From: Embleya sp040605455
GTDB taxonomy: Bacteria > Actinomycetota > Actinomycetes > Streptomycetales > Streptomycetaceae
Length of the DNA stretch: 64,000 nt
Direction of reading: 5' to 3'
Assembly (NCBI RefSeq): GCF_040605455.1
Contig: NZ_JBEXCV010000005.1
Location: 1-64,000, forward strand
The position numbers were made by a program, and so were the translations under genes. Positions 34,219 to 42,694 of the stretch are shown in pieces. Numbering within the stretch: position 1 is the first letter of the stretch; the number at the start of each line of letters is the position of its first letter. Under the pieces are notes generated by a model. It made no database searches, was not told where the DNA came from, and was given only the letters and a program-made list of their open reading frames with translations.

Positions 34219-34722
34219 ATGCCGACAACCGGCCGACGAGATTTCGAGGAGTACGCACGGGCGCGCCAACAGCAGCTCTATCGCACCGCGTATCTGCTGT
34301 GCGGGGATGCCGATCGGGCTCAGGACCTGGCCCAGACCACGCTGGCCAAGCTGTTCCGGCACTGGAAGCGGGCGAGTCGCGCGGAGAACCTGGACGCGTA
34401 TGCCAAGACCGTGCTCAGCCGCACCTTCCTGAGCGAGCAGCGCGGCCGGCAACGCGAACACGAGGCACACGAACTCGGGTCGGGAGCGCCCGAGTCGGGA
34501 CAGCACCCGGACCTGCGGCTGACCCTGCTCGCGGCGCTGGACACGCTGCCGCCCAAGCCGCGCCTGATGGTCATCCTGCGCTACTGGGAGGACCTGAGCG
34601 TGGAGAGCGTCGCCGCGCTGCTGCGCTGTAGCACCGGCAACGTCAAGAGCCAGTGCGCCCGTTCGATGGCCAAACTCCGGGCCGAACTCGGAGACCTCCA
34701 CCTGTACTCGACGGAGAGCTGA
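34219..34722 (+). CDS. SigE-family ECF-like sigma factor
   Basis: 167 aa. Region 2: DFEEYARARQQQLYRTAYLL and GDADRAQDLAQTTLAKLFRH. Region 4: LPPKPRLMVILRYWEDLSVE and SVAALLRCSTGNVKSQCARS. This short type is common in actinomycetes. ATG 34219 follows GAGGGGG by 5 nt. The next gene, 9 nt away, encodes a probable membrane anti-sigma partner. Confidence 0.9.
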   Translation: MPTTGRRDFEEYARARQQQLYRTAYLLCGDADRAQDLAQTTLAKLFRHWKRASRAENLDAYAKTVLSRTFLSEQRGRQREHEAHELGSGAPESGQHPDLRLTLLAALDTLPPKPRLMVILRYWEDLSVESVAALLRCSTGNVKSQCARSMAKLRAELGDLHLYSTES

Positions 34723-34731
34723 GGGATCGTC

Positions 34732-35601
34732 ATGCTGCGTGAAGACAGTGCTGATCAGGAGTTTCGGATGGTGCTGGATCGGGCGACGATCGAACTTCCC
34801 CCGCTGCCGGACCTGGTGCCCGGCGCGGTGCGGCAGGGGCGCCGGCGGCGGCTTCGGGCCCGGGCGCTGATCGGTGTGGTGGGCGTCGCATCGGTCGCGG
34901 CGATCGCGGCGCCGACCCTGCTGCTCGCGCCATGGGCGGGCAGCGACACGGGCCGGGAGGGCAGTTCACAGCCTGGCGAATTGCCGCTGCATCCGGCGAA
35001 CTGGCCGACCGACCAGCCGCTCGCCGCGCCGACGACGGCGTATCCGACGATGCACGTGACGCCGACGAAGAAGGGCAAGACCCGGCAGTTCACCCGGTCC
35101 GAGGTCGAACTGCGCTACGCCTTCAAACAGAAGCTCGCCGATGTGATCACGAAGCTGCTGCCCCCGGACGTGGGCCGGATCGTCATTCCGGACAACAGCG
35201 TGAACGCGTATCGCCTGGTTTCCGGTGACGAGAGCTACCAGATCACCGTACGGGTCGACCTGCCCGCCGTCCCTGCCGAGGCCCGCCCGGGGGGTGCCTG
35301 GAGCATGCCCTGTGCCGAGCGGGAGTCGCAGACCCCGGCGCTTCCGTGTGTCGACGGGCGGCTTCCGGACGGAACATTGATCTCGGTCGGCAACATCGCG
35401 CCCGACGCGGGCAGCACGTCCCCGGCGATTCCGATCGCGAATTTCGGCTACCACGGAGCGGAGGTGTTCTTCGGCATGCTCTCGGACGTGCGAACCCACG
35501 CGGCGCCGCCCGTCACCAGCGAACAGGTGGCCCGGCTGGTCTCCGACCCGACCTTCCTGGAAGCCGTGGACTTCTGGCGCACGCAGCCGGTTGCGGACTG
35601 A
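34732..35601 (+). CDS. Single-pass membrane protein, probable sigma partner
   Basis: 289 aa. A cytoplasmic part of about 50 residues (FRMVLDRATIELPPLPDLVP; GRRRRLRARAL) precedes one transmembrane helix (IGVVGVASVAAIAAPTLLLA) and an exported domain of about 210 residues with no recognised family. Its position after a SigE-family sigma gene suggests an anti-sigma or effector role. No zinc motif. Confidence 0.75.
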   Translation: MLREDSADQEFRMVLDRATIELPPLPDLVPGAVRQGRRRRLRARALIGVVGVASVAAIAAPTLLLAPWAGSDTGREGSSQPGELPLHPANWPTDQPLAAPTTAYPTMHVTPTKKGKTRQFTRSEVELRYAFKQKLADVITKLLPPDVGRIVIPDNSVNAYRLVSGDESYQITVRVDLPAVPAEARPGGAWSMPCAERESQTPALPCVDGRLPDGTLISVGNIAPDAGSTSPAIPIANFGYHGAEVFFGMLSDVRTHAAPPVTSEQVARLVSDPTFLEAVDFWRTQPVAD

Positions 35602-35702
35602 ACGACCGGGTCCCGTCCGACCCTCTCGAACAGGGCCGAGGGCGACCGGAAGGTCGGCGAAGAGCGGGCGAGACGCCGGGTGCGACGGACGGCGGACGCG
35701 AA

Positions 35703-35734
35703 AGCAGGGTCGGAGCGGCTGCTCCGACCCTGCT
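35703..35734. terminator. Bidirectional terminator
   Basis: 14-bp perfect stem (AGCAGGGTCGGAGC and complement) with a GGCT loop between convergent genes ending at 35601 and 35748. Confidence 0.8.
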
Positions 35735-35747
35735 CATGGCTCTTGGT

Positions 35748-37925
35748 TCAGCCGTGCTTCTCGACGTCGACCTTGGGGAGCAGGCGGGCGAGCGGGGCGG
35801 GGAGCCACCAGGCTCGCGGGCCCATCAGTTGCAGCGCGGCCGGGACGACGAGGCAACGAATGACGACCGCGTCCACGAAGATGGCGACGGCCATCCCGAA
35901 GCCCAGCTGTTGCAGCGCGCGCTGCGGGCTCAGCACGAATGCGCTGAAGACGACCACCATGATCGCCCCGGCGGCGGTGATGACCGAGCCGGTGTGCGCG
36001 AGACCCTCGCGCACGGCCCGCCCGTGGTCCTTCGTGCGCCGCCACTCCTCGTGTATCCGGGAGATCAGGAACACCTCGTAGTCCATCGACAGGCCGAAGA
36101 CGATCGCGAAGATCACGACCGGCACCCACGGTTCGATCGGCCCGGCCTCGGCGCCGAGCATGCCGTGCTGGAAGACCAGCGACATCGCGCCCAGCGCGGA
36201 TCCGATGCTCAGGAGGTTGAGCACCGCCGCCTTCAGCGGGATCAGGATCGACCGGAAGACCACCATCAGCAGCACGATCGACAGTCCGACCACGATCACG
36301 ATGAACAGCGGCATGCGTTCGGCGACCTTGTCGGCGTAGTCCTCGGCCCCCGCCGTCGCACCGCCGACCAGGTACGTCGCTCCGGTGGCCGTGGTCAGCG
36401 CGGGCAGTACGTCGTCGCGGAGTTCGCCCACCAGCTTCGAGGTCCGCTCGTCCTGCGGCGACGACGTCGGGAAGACCACGATGGTCGCGACCCGGCCGTC
36501 CGCGGTCGGGATCGGGTCGGTCGCCGCCGCGATGCCCGGGGTGGTGCGCAGTACGCCGGCCGCCTGGGCGCCGGCCGCCGCCGCGGTGCCGCCGCCCTCG
36601 TCGACGACCACCACGAGGGGCCCGTTGAAGCCGGGCCCGAAGCCCTTGGCGAGCAGGTCGTATGCCTTGCGGCCGGTGCTGTCGGACGGATCGTTGCCGG
36701 CGTCCGAGAAGCCAAGACGCATGTCGAGCGCGGGGACCGCGAGTGCGCCGAGCGCGATGACCGCGACCAGCAGCGCGATCAGCGGACGACGCTGCGCCGC
36801 ACCGCCGATCCGTCGCCACATGGTGCCCTCGGGCGCCCTCTTCTTCGCCACGCGCTTGGCGGCGCGAGCCCGGAACTGCCGGGCGAAGCGATCACCGAAG
36901 ATGCCCAGCAGCGCGGGCAGAAGGGTGATCGACGCGAGCATCGTGCCCAGCACGGTCAGTGCGACGGACAGCGCCATGCCCTGCAACGACCCCAGGCCCA
37001 GCGCGACCAGCCCGAGCAGCGCGAGGATGACGGTGCAGCCCGCGAAGAAAACGGTACGGCCGGCCGCGTCGAGCGCGGTCGTGCCGGCCTGCTCGGGCGA
37101 CGCGCCCTTGACCAGTTCGCCGCGGTAGCGCGCGAAGATCAGCAGGGCGTAGTCGATGCCGACCCCGAGGCCGACGAGGATCATCACGAACGGCACCCAG
37201 TCGGCGATCGTGAAGATCTGTGAGGCGGCCACGACGACGGCCATCGAGGAGCCGACGGCGAAGAGCGCCGTGACGATCGGCAGCCCGGCCGCGATCAGCG
37301 TGCCGAAGAGGAAGACCAGGATGACGAGCGCCGCAAGGATGCCCGCGCCCTCCGCGCCACCGCCCTCGGCCTGACCGAGCACGCGCGCCGCCTCGCCGCC
37401 CAACTCAACTTGGACTCCCGGCCGTTCGGCCTGTTCCGCGATCCGCTGGATCTGCTCGGTGTCGGCCTTCGAGAGGTCCTGCGAGGTGCCTTCGAGAAGC
37501 ACGGTTGCGTAGCCGATGTGCCCGTCGGGAGCGACTGCCGACGGCTCGTCGTACCAGCTGCGCACCTGCGCGACCCCGGGTGCGCCGGCCACCTGCCGCA
37601 GCACGGTCTCGAAATGTTGCCGGGTTCCCGCGTCGCGCAGGTCGCCATCGGACCGTACGACGATCTCCAGCGTGTCGCCGGCCTGCGCCGAACCGTGCTT
37701 CTCCAGGAGGTCGACGGCCTTCTGGGACTGCGCGCCGGGTATCGAGTAGTCCTCGTGGTAGTCGCTCCCGGTCGCCGAGGCGAGGCCCCATGCGCCGACC
37801 AGGACGGCCGCCCACAGGGCCAGGACGAGCCACTTGCGCCGATGGGCGAATCGGGCGAGGCGCGCGAACACGCCTGATTCGAGGGGATCTTGCGGCGGGC
37901 GACGGTACTCTTCGCTGACAGTCAT
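35748..37925 (-). CDS. MMPL/RND-type membrane transporter
   Basis: 725 aa, 12 predicted helices in two repeats. The SSD-like patterns FVMILVGLGVGIDYALLIFA and VVIFAIVFGLSMDYEVFLIS contain the proton-relay GxDY/SMDY residues. A large extracytoplasmic loop follows TM1 (DYHEDYSIPGAQSQKAVDLL). MMPL proteins export lipids or hydrophobic compounds. It lies 91 nt after the SgcJ-like gene on the same strand and divergent from a MarR regulator, implying substrate-induced export. ATG 37925 was chosen to match the family start. Confidence 0.92.
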   Translation of the reverse strand: MTVSEEYRRPPQDPLESGVFARLARFAHRRKWLVLALWAAVLVGAWGLASATGSDYHEDYSIPGAQSQKAVDLLEKHGSAQAGDTLEIVVRSDGDLRDAGTRQHFETVLRQVAGAPGVAQVRSWYDEPSAVAPDGHIGYATVLLEGTSQDLSKADTEQIQRIAEQAERPGVQVELGGEAARVLGQAEGGGAEGAGILAALVILVFLFGTLIAAGLPIVTALFAVGSSMAVVVAASQIFTIADWVPFVMILVGLGVGIDYALLIFARYRGELVKGASPEQAGTTALDAAGRTVFFAGCTVILALLGLVALGLGSLQGMALSVALTVLGTMLASITLLPALLGIFGDRFARQFRARAAKRVAKKRAPEGTMWRRIGGAAQRRPLIALLVAVIALGALAVPALDMRLGFSDAGNDPSDSTGRKAYDLLAKGFGPGFNGPLVVVVDEGGGTAAAAGAQAAGVLRTTPGIAAATDPIPTADGRVATIVVFPTSSPQDERTSKLVGELRDDVLPALTTATGATYLVGGATAGAEDYADKVAERMPLFIVIVVGLSIVLLMVVFRSILIPLKAAVLNLLSIGSALGAMSLVFQHGMLGAEAGPIEPWVPVVIFAIVFGLSMDYEVFLISRIHEEWRRTKDHGRAVREGLAHTGSVITAAGAIMVVVFSAFVLSPQRALQQLGFGMAVAIFVDAVVIRCLVVPAALQLMGPRAWWLPAPLARLLPKVDVEKHG

Positions 37926-38016
37926 GGGTTCGATTCCGTAGAGCTGGGGACGGGGTCCGCTGGTGTGGACGGGGGCATGGGTGTGGCCGATGAGGACGTG
38001 GTTGTCGGTGGCACCG

Positions 38017-38541
38017 TCACCGGTCTTCGGCGGGCCGGCTGTTCGGCTGCATCCGGAAGGACACCTTCTCCATGAGCGGCTTGCGCAACGTGTTCTGGAA
38101 CGCCGCGACGCGCCAGTCGCCGCCCGGCTCGCGGACCACCGTGTACGTCTGGATCTTCGCGAGTTTGTCGGCGGACGGAACCTTGTCGCCCTTGTAGGTG
38201 TCGCCGCGAGTGACGACCACGGCCGCGTCGACACCGAGGAAGCGGATCTCCTCGACGACACTCGCGATCCGGGTGCCCTTGAGGAAGCTGTCGAACAGGG
38301 CCTGGTGCGCGCGGCCGATCTCGTCGCCGCCGCGGTAGAGGGTTCCGACGTAGGTGATGTACGTGGCGTCGGCGGTGAAGCCGGCGCCGTAGGCCGCCCC
38401 GTGGCCCTGCCCCCAGGCCGCGTCCACCCGCCCCAGGAGCCGCTTGATCGACGCGGTGTCGGCCGCCGTGGTGTCGACGGTGTGCGTGTCGGCGGTGTCC
38501 GGGGTGGCGGTGGTGAGCATGGTGTCGATGGCCTCGGGCAT
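38017..38541 (-). CDS. SgcJ/EcaC-family NTF2-like protein
   Basis: 174 aa with a cystatin/NTF2-like fold: IKRLLGRVDAAWGQGHGAAY, then FTADATYITYVGTLYRGGDE and VVTRGDTYKG. The family is often labelled oxidoreductase from enediyne clusters, but most members have no proven activity. ATG 38541 follows GGAGGG by 6 nt. It is the first gene of the MMPL operon. Confidence 0.85.
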   Translation of the reverse strand: MPEAIDTMLTTATPDTADTHTVDTTAADTASIKRLLGRVDAAWGQGHGAAYGAGFTADATYITYVGTLYRGGDEIGRAHQALFDSFLKGTRIASVVEEIRFLGVDAAVVVTRGDTYKGDKVPSADKLAKIQTYTVVREPGGDWRVAAFQNTLRKPLMEKVSFRMQPNSRPAEDR

Positions 38542-38592
38542 GTCGGACCCTCCAGTGATAGCTTCCGGGAAGAAGATTCTGCCTAGAAGATT

Positions 38593-38612
38593 TCTCTTCT
38601 CTGAGGAAGAGA
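38593..38612. promoter_or_regulatory. MarR-type operator between divergent genes
   Basis: TCTCTTC-N6-GAAGAGA, flanked on both sides by CTAG tetranucleotides (38583-38586 and 38613-38616), in the 90-nt divergent promoter between the SgcJ/MMPL operon and the MarR gene. Best candidate site for that MarR protein. Confidence 0.55.
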
Positions 38613-38631
38613 CTAGAAAGGGAGTGCGCCC

Positions 38632-39090
38632 GTGTCAACGCCTGCCGTCCGATTCGACGCCGGGAACGTCTACCGGCGCTACCTGAGTTCGGTGACGCTC
38701 CACGGCCTCGCGAGCGCCAAGACGTGCGGTCTGGGTCCGTCCGACCTGCACCTGCTCAACATCCTCGAACTCGCAGGCGCCATGACCCCGGGCGAGATCG
38801 TCACCCGCACGGGACTCACGACCGGGCCGACCACGCGCCTGATCGACCGCCTGGAGGCGGCCGGCTACGTACGGCGCACCCCTGCCCCCGACGACCGGCG
38901 CAAGGTCATCGTGGAACCGGTTGCCCAGCCGGCCGCCCTCGACGAGACCATGGCCCCGGCCCGGCGCCGCATCGGCGACCTGATGCGCCGCTACACCCCG
39001 GAGCAACTGGCCGTGCTGTTCGACTACTTCGAACGCGCGACGGAGGCCTACCAGGAGACCAACGACGAACTACGCGCAACGGGGAACTGA
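38632..39090 (+). CDS. MarR-family regulator of the MMPL operon
   Basis: 152 aa. GLGPSDLHLLNILELAGAMT, then PGEIVTRTGLTTGPTTRLID as helix-turn-helix and AAGYVRRTPAPDDRRKVIVE as wing with the conserved DDRR. GTG 38632 follows GGGAG by 9 nt. The divergent layout predicts repression of both itself and the SgcJ/MMPL operon. Confidence 0.9.
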   Translation: MSTPAVRFDAGNVYRRYLSSVTLHGLASAKTCGLGPSDLHLLNILELAGAMTPGEIVTRTGLTTGPTTRLIDRLEAAGYVRRTPAPDDRRKVIVEPVAQPAALDETMAPARRRIGDLMRRYTPEQLAVLFDYFERATEAYQETNDELRATGN

Positions 39091-39640
39091 CCCCCTGCGA
39101 CGGTGACCAGCGCGGCGCACCGATCGAAGCGGAGCGCTTCGGGCCCGGGATCACGGATGGGCTTGCCCGTGCGGGAAGTGATGTGCACACGGCCGCCGCG
39201 GATCGGTAGGCCCCTCGGCGTTCAGGCGGTGCCGGGTGCCTTCCGACACGGCCCACAACCGGCGTGGGCCGCCCTGATGGACCACCGGCCGCCGAGCCGC
39301 CGGACCACGGAGCCGCCGAATCCAGGCCACCGGACCGCCGAGCCCCGAGCCACCAGGCCACCAGGCCATGCCACCGGGCCACGTCGAGCATTCCTGGCGC
39401 AGAAAGTGCCACGTGCGCCGTCGCAGCCCCGCCCGCCCGCCGGTAATGGAGTCACGGTGGGTAATTCCCGCAGCCACCGTTCGGCGCACGGACCGTGGGT
39501 CCGCTCGTGTCGGCCGGGTCGATTGCAAGATCATCGCAATGTCCCGATTCGGCGTTCGGCCGAACGGCGCGTAGGCTCCTCCTCCGCCCATCCCGCCGAC
39601 GCCGACCGGCGGTCGAACGCACGAGCGCACGCGCTGAGCT
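39091..39640. other. Gene-free stretch with short GC repeats
   Basis: About 550 nt with no convincing gene. Around 39280-39390 it carries loose repeats of GCCGCCGA/CCACCGG/CCACCAGG type. Long open frames exist on both strands, but their products are arginine/proline-rich and not protein-like. It may be decayed sequence. Confidence 0.5.
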
Positions 39641-39664
39641 GGGAATTTCCTCGCAAAAGCCACT

Positions 39665-39736
39665 GATAAGTGATCACGATCAATGACTGAGTCATTGCTT
39701 ATTTCATCTATCAATTCCGCTGTGGCATCGTGATCA
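39665..39736 (+). promoter_or_regulatory. ahpC promoter region with palindromes (candidate OxyR site)
   Basis: Strongly AT-rich against its surroundings. It contains GATAAG (39665-39670), the perfect hyphenated palindrome AATGACTGAGTCATT (39682-39696) and CTATC (39708-39712), loosely like the spaced ATAG/CTAT elements of OxyR sites. TGATCACGAT (39671-39680) recurs inverted as ATCGTGATCA (39727-39736). Confidence 0.5.
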
Positions 39737-39795
39737 ACGTACGTCCGACCGGGATGGTGAACCTGCCTTCCCGGACCCTTCGCGGAGGAGACCCA

Positions 39796-40347
39796 GTGCT
39801 TACTGTCGGTAACCAGTTCCCCGAGTACGACCTCACCGGCGTTGTGTCGCTGGAGGCGGACAAGGCCTTCGAGCAGATCACCAACAAGTCCTACGACGGC
39901 AAGTGGCGCGTCGTGTTCTTCTGGCCGAAGGACTTCACCTTCGTGTGTCCGACCGAGATCGCCGCGTTCGGCCGGCTCAACGAGGACTTCCAGGACCGTG
40001 ACGCGCAGCTGCTCGGCGTGTCCGTGGACTCCGAGTTCGTGCACCTGGCCTGGCGCAAGGACCACCCGGACCTGACCGACCTGCCGTTCCCGATGCTGTC
40101 CGACCTCAAGCGCGAGCTGTCCTCGGCCGCCGGTGTGCTCAACGCCGACGGTGTCGCGGACCGCGCGGTCTTCATCATCGACCCGAACAACGAGATCCAG
40201 TTCGTCATGGTCACCGCCGGCTCGGTGGGCCGCAACCCCGACGAGGTCCTGCGGGTCCTCGACGCGCTGCAGACCGACGAACTGTGCCCGTGCAACTGGC
40301 AGAAGGGCGGCGAGACCCTCGACGCCGCCAAGCTGATGGACGCCTGA
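39796..40347 (+). CDS. ahpC: Alkyl hydroperoxide reductase AhpC (peroxiredoxin)
   Basis: 183 aa typical 2-Cys peroxiredoxin. Peroxidatic cysteine in DFTFVCPTEIAAFG (about residue 55), resolving cysteine in ELCPCNWQKGG near the C-terminus. It reduces hydrogen and organic peroxides and is recycled by AhpD, encoded next. GTG 39796 follows GGAGGAG by 5 nt; an earlier in-frame GTG at 39730 lies within the promoter dyad and is unlikely. Confidence 0.95.
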   Translation: MLTVGNQFPEYDLTGVVSLEADKAFEQITNKSYDGKWRVVFFWPKDFTFVCPTEIAAFGRLNEDFQDRDAQLLGVSVDSEFVHLAWRKDHPDLTDLPFPMLSDLKRELSSAAGVLNADGVADRAVFIIDPNNEIQFVMVTAGSVGRNPDEVLRVLDALQTDELCPCNWQKGGETLDAAKLMDA

Positions 40348-40350
40348 TCC

Positions 40351-40875
40351 ATGGGTCTCGACGTCCTGAAGGCCGCACTGCCCGAGTACGCCAAGGACCT
40401 CAAGCTCAACCTGGGCTCGGTCGTGGGCAACTCGAAGCTCGCCGAACAAACGCTCTGGGGCACGGTGCTCGCCTGCGCGATCGCCACGCGTAGCCCCAAG
40501 GTGCTCGCCGAACTCGAACCGGAGGCCAAGAGCCGCCTGTCCGACGAGGCGTTCACCGCCGCCAAGTCCGCTGCCGCGATCATGGCGATGAACAACATCT
40601 ACTACCGCTCGATGCACCTCATCGGCGACCCGGAGTACGGCAACCTCCGGGCCGGTCTGCGGATGAACGTGATGGCCAACCCGGGCGCCCCGAAGGCCGA
40701 CTTCGAGCTGTGGTCGCTGGCGGTCTCGGCGATCAACGGCTGCGGCCGGTGCCTGGAGTCGCACGAGCAGGTCCTGCGCAAGGAGGGCGTGCCGCGCGAG
40801 ACGATCCAGGAGGCGATCAAGATCGCCGCCGTGATCCACGCGGTCGGCGTGACGCTGGAGACCGAGCAGGGCTGA
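40351..40875 (+). CDS. ahpD: Alkyl hydroperoxidase AhpD
   Basis: 174 aa, all-helical AhpD. The redox motif INGCGRCLESHEQVLRKEG carries the C-x2-C pair and conserved glutamate and histidine of the proton relay. It serves as the reductant adaptor for AhpC. It starts 3 nt after ahpC, so the two form one operon, ended by a hairpin terminator. Confidence 0.95.
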   Translation: MGLDVLKAALPEYAKDLKLNLGSVVGNSKLAEQTLWGTVLACAIATRSPKVLAELEPEAKSRLSDEAFTAAKSAAAIMAMNNIYYRSMHLIGDPEYGNLRAGLRMNVMANPGAPKADFELWSLAVSAINGCGRCLESHEQVLRKEGVPRETIQEAIKIAAVIHAVGVTLETEQG

Positions 40876-40912
40876 GCACGCCCTGCCACCGGCGAACACC
40901 CCGCGACACCCG

Positions 40913-40946
40913 CGAGAGCCCGTCCCCGCCCGGGGACGGGCTCTCG
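40913..40946 (+). terminator. Terminator of ahpCD
   Basis: 15-bp perfect stem (CGAGAGCCCGTCCCC and complement) with a GCCC loop, 37 nt after the ahpD stop. Confidence 0.8.
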
Positions 40947-41015
40947 TCGTTTCCCGAACCGGCCGAAGCCGCGAACGTCATCGTCGTGCGCGCGAACGCA
41001 CCACCGAACGAGAGC

Positions 41016-41069
41016 GAATCGCCCACCGCGAACGAATCACCCACAGCGCACACGTCGCCCACCACAGTC
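41016..41069. repeat. Imperfect 18-bp tandem repeat, three units
   Basis: GAATCGCCCACCGCGAAC, GAATCACCCACAGCGCAC and ACGTCGCCCACCACAGTC follow one another in the 207-nt gap between the ahpCD terminator and the tandem TetR gene. In one frame they would encode SPTANE-like repeats, but no start or gene context supports translation. Confidence 0.5.
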
Positions 41070-41153
41070 GGGTCAGACCGTGCAGCCGGGTCACCCGCCG
41101 AAGCCGAACCGGCCTCGGTCGGCTGCCGTACGCCCACCTGCCGCGCCGCGGGC

Positions 41154-42461
41154 TCACCGCACCCTCATCCCGGCCAGCGCGACCTCCCGGTACAGCCCCA
41201 CCGCGTCCCGCACGCCCATCCCGCGATAGATCCGGCTCCCGGTCGAGATCGCCGTGCGCAGCACCCGCTGGGTGAACACCGGGTCCAGGTCCGGGTGGAA
41301 GTCGCCGGAGCGGATGCCGGCCACCAGCGCCCCGGTCCAGGTGTCGGAGACCTTGGCGCGCTGCGCGGTCAGCCGGCTCGCCGGGAGTTCGTCGCCGCGT
41401 ACCTCGTTTATCGCCAGCACCGTGGACACCCCGTGGTACGCGTGCGCCTCCACGGTCCGCCCGATCAGGCCGGCCAGCCGCTCCACCGGCGCCGGTTGCG
41501 CGGCGGCGTCCCTGTCGAACGCGGTGCGCAGGTCGCCGAGGAACTCGCCGAGCAGTTCGCCGAGCAACTGCTCCTTGGAGCCGATGTGATGCGCGAGGCT
41601 GCCGACCGGCACGCCGGCCAGATCGGCGATCCGACGCACCGTGGTGCCCGCGTAACCGTCCTGCTCGAAGAGCAGGTTGGAGGCCATCCGGATCCGGGTG
41701 CGCGCGTCGGCTTGGCGCGGTACCCGGGCCATCCGCCGCTCGGCCTCGACCCTGGTGTCCTCGATCGGGCCGACCCGACGCAGGGTGGGCATCGCATAGC
41801 GCGCGGGCCCGAGCAGGTTGCAGATCCGCTGGGAGGCGTAGTGCCCCGGCCGCACGACGCCGCGCACGAACACGTCCACCAGGCGCCCCGCGGCCGCGTC
41901 CGGGTCGTAGCGACCGCTCGGTCGGTACCACTGGGCCATCCCCCACACCGCCGATTGCAACATCAGCGACAGCAGCACGGGGTGCAGGTCTCGGCGCAGG
42001 CTGCCGTCCTCGACTCCCCGGCGCAGCACCCGGCCCCACAGCGTGGACGCTTCGGCGGTGCGGTCGGAGAGCCAGACGAAGCCCTCGCTGCGGGAGAGCC
42101 GGCGCGACTCGCCGACCACCACGATCGCCGCGTCGGGGCTGCTGCCGATCACTTCGAGGCTGTCCCGCAGCAGGCCGCGCAGCGTGGCGATCGGCTCGTC
42201 GCCGCGCTCGACCGTGGCCCGCTGCCGGCTCATGATGTCCGCGAAGAAGGTGTCGAGCACTTCGAGCAACATCGCTTCCTTGGAGGGGAAGTGGTGGTAC
42301 AGGCTGCCCGAGAGCATGTCGGCGGACTCGGCGATCTGGCGGACCGTCGTGGCCCCGTAGCCTCGCTTGGCGAACAGCGCACAGGCGTGTCTGATGATCT
42401 CCGCGCGTCGATCTGCTCGCGGCCTGTTGTGACGCTCCGCACCCGCTCGATCGCTCAACAC
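41154..42461 (-). CDS. Tandem-duplicated TetR regulator (two TetR units in one chain)
   Basis: 435 aa. First TetR DNA-binding domain at about 19-65 (EIIRHACALFAKRGYGATTV; GSLYHHFPSKEAML), with its ligand domain to about 230. Second copy at about 253-300 (RIRMASNLLFEQDGYAGTTV; GSLAHHIGSKEQLL), with its own ligand domain. TetR proteins are usually about 200 aa and dimerise; here one chain may act as a pseudo-dimer. GTG 42461 has TACGCT 6 nt upstream on the minus strand, so it is probably leaderless. The divergent thiolase gene is the likely target. Confidence 0.88.
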   Translation of the reverse strand: MLSDRAGAERHNRPRADRRAEIIRHACALFAKRGYGATTVRQIAESADMLSGSLYHHFPSKEAMLLEVLDTFFADIMSRQRATVERGDEPIATLRGLLRDSLEVIGSSPDAAIVVVGESRRLSRSEGFVWLSDRTAEASTLWGRVLRRGVEDGSLRRDLHPVLLSLMLQSAVWGMAQWYRPSGRYDPDAAAGRLVDVFVRGVVRPGHYASQRICNLLGPARYAMPTLRRVGPIEDTRVEAERRMARVPRQADARTRIRMASNLLFEQDGYAGTTVRRIADLAGVPVGSLAHHIGSKEQLLGELLGEFLGDLRTAFDRDAAAQPAPVERLAGLIGRTVEAHAYHGVSTVLAINEVRGDELPASRLTAQRAKVSDTWTGALVAGIRSGDFHPDLDPVFTQRVLRTAISTGSRIYRGMGVRDAVGLYREVALAGMRVR

Positions 42462-42467
42462 AGGCCA

Positions 42468-42473
42468 AGCGTA
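42468..42473 (-). promoter_or_regulatory. Predicted -10 for the tandem TetR gene
   Basis: TACGCT on the minus strand fits TANNNT and is followed by 6 nt and the GTG start. No Shine-Dalgarno sequence is present. Confidence 0.4.
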
Positions 42474-42694
42474 GTACGCCTGGGAATCCCAGGCGGAATC
42501 TCACGTTCCGGTAGTCCTTTTCAGCCCCACCAGCCCCACCGATATCACCCGGCTGCGGACCCGAGTCGCAGTGCGAACGAGCGCGGAGCGCGCGAGATTC
42601 GGGGTGAGGCGACAGCCGAAGCGGGACCCGACGCGACACGCGTACGAGCCCGAGGCACCCGGGGGAGACGGCCGACCCGACGGGATCATATCCT

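Noticed and set aside
39103..39666. 187-codon plus-strand ORF before ahpC
   Set aside because: The product is Arg/Pro/His-rich with repetitive segments and runs into the AT-rich ahpC promoter; no ribosome site.
41154..42461. Two separate TetR genes joined by sequencing error
   Set aside because: The linker is continuous, in frame and normally biased, with no start or ribosome site before the second unit. A single chain is the simpler reading.
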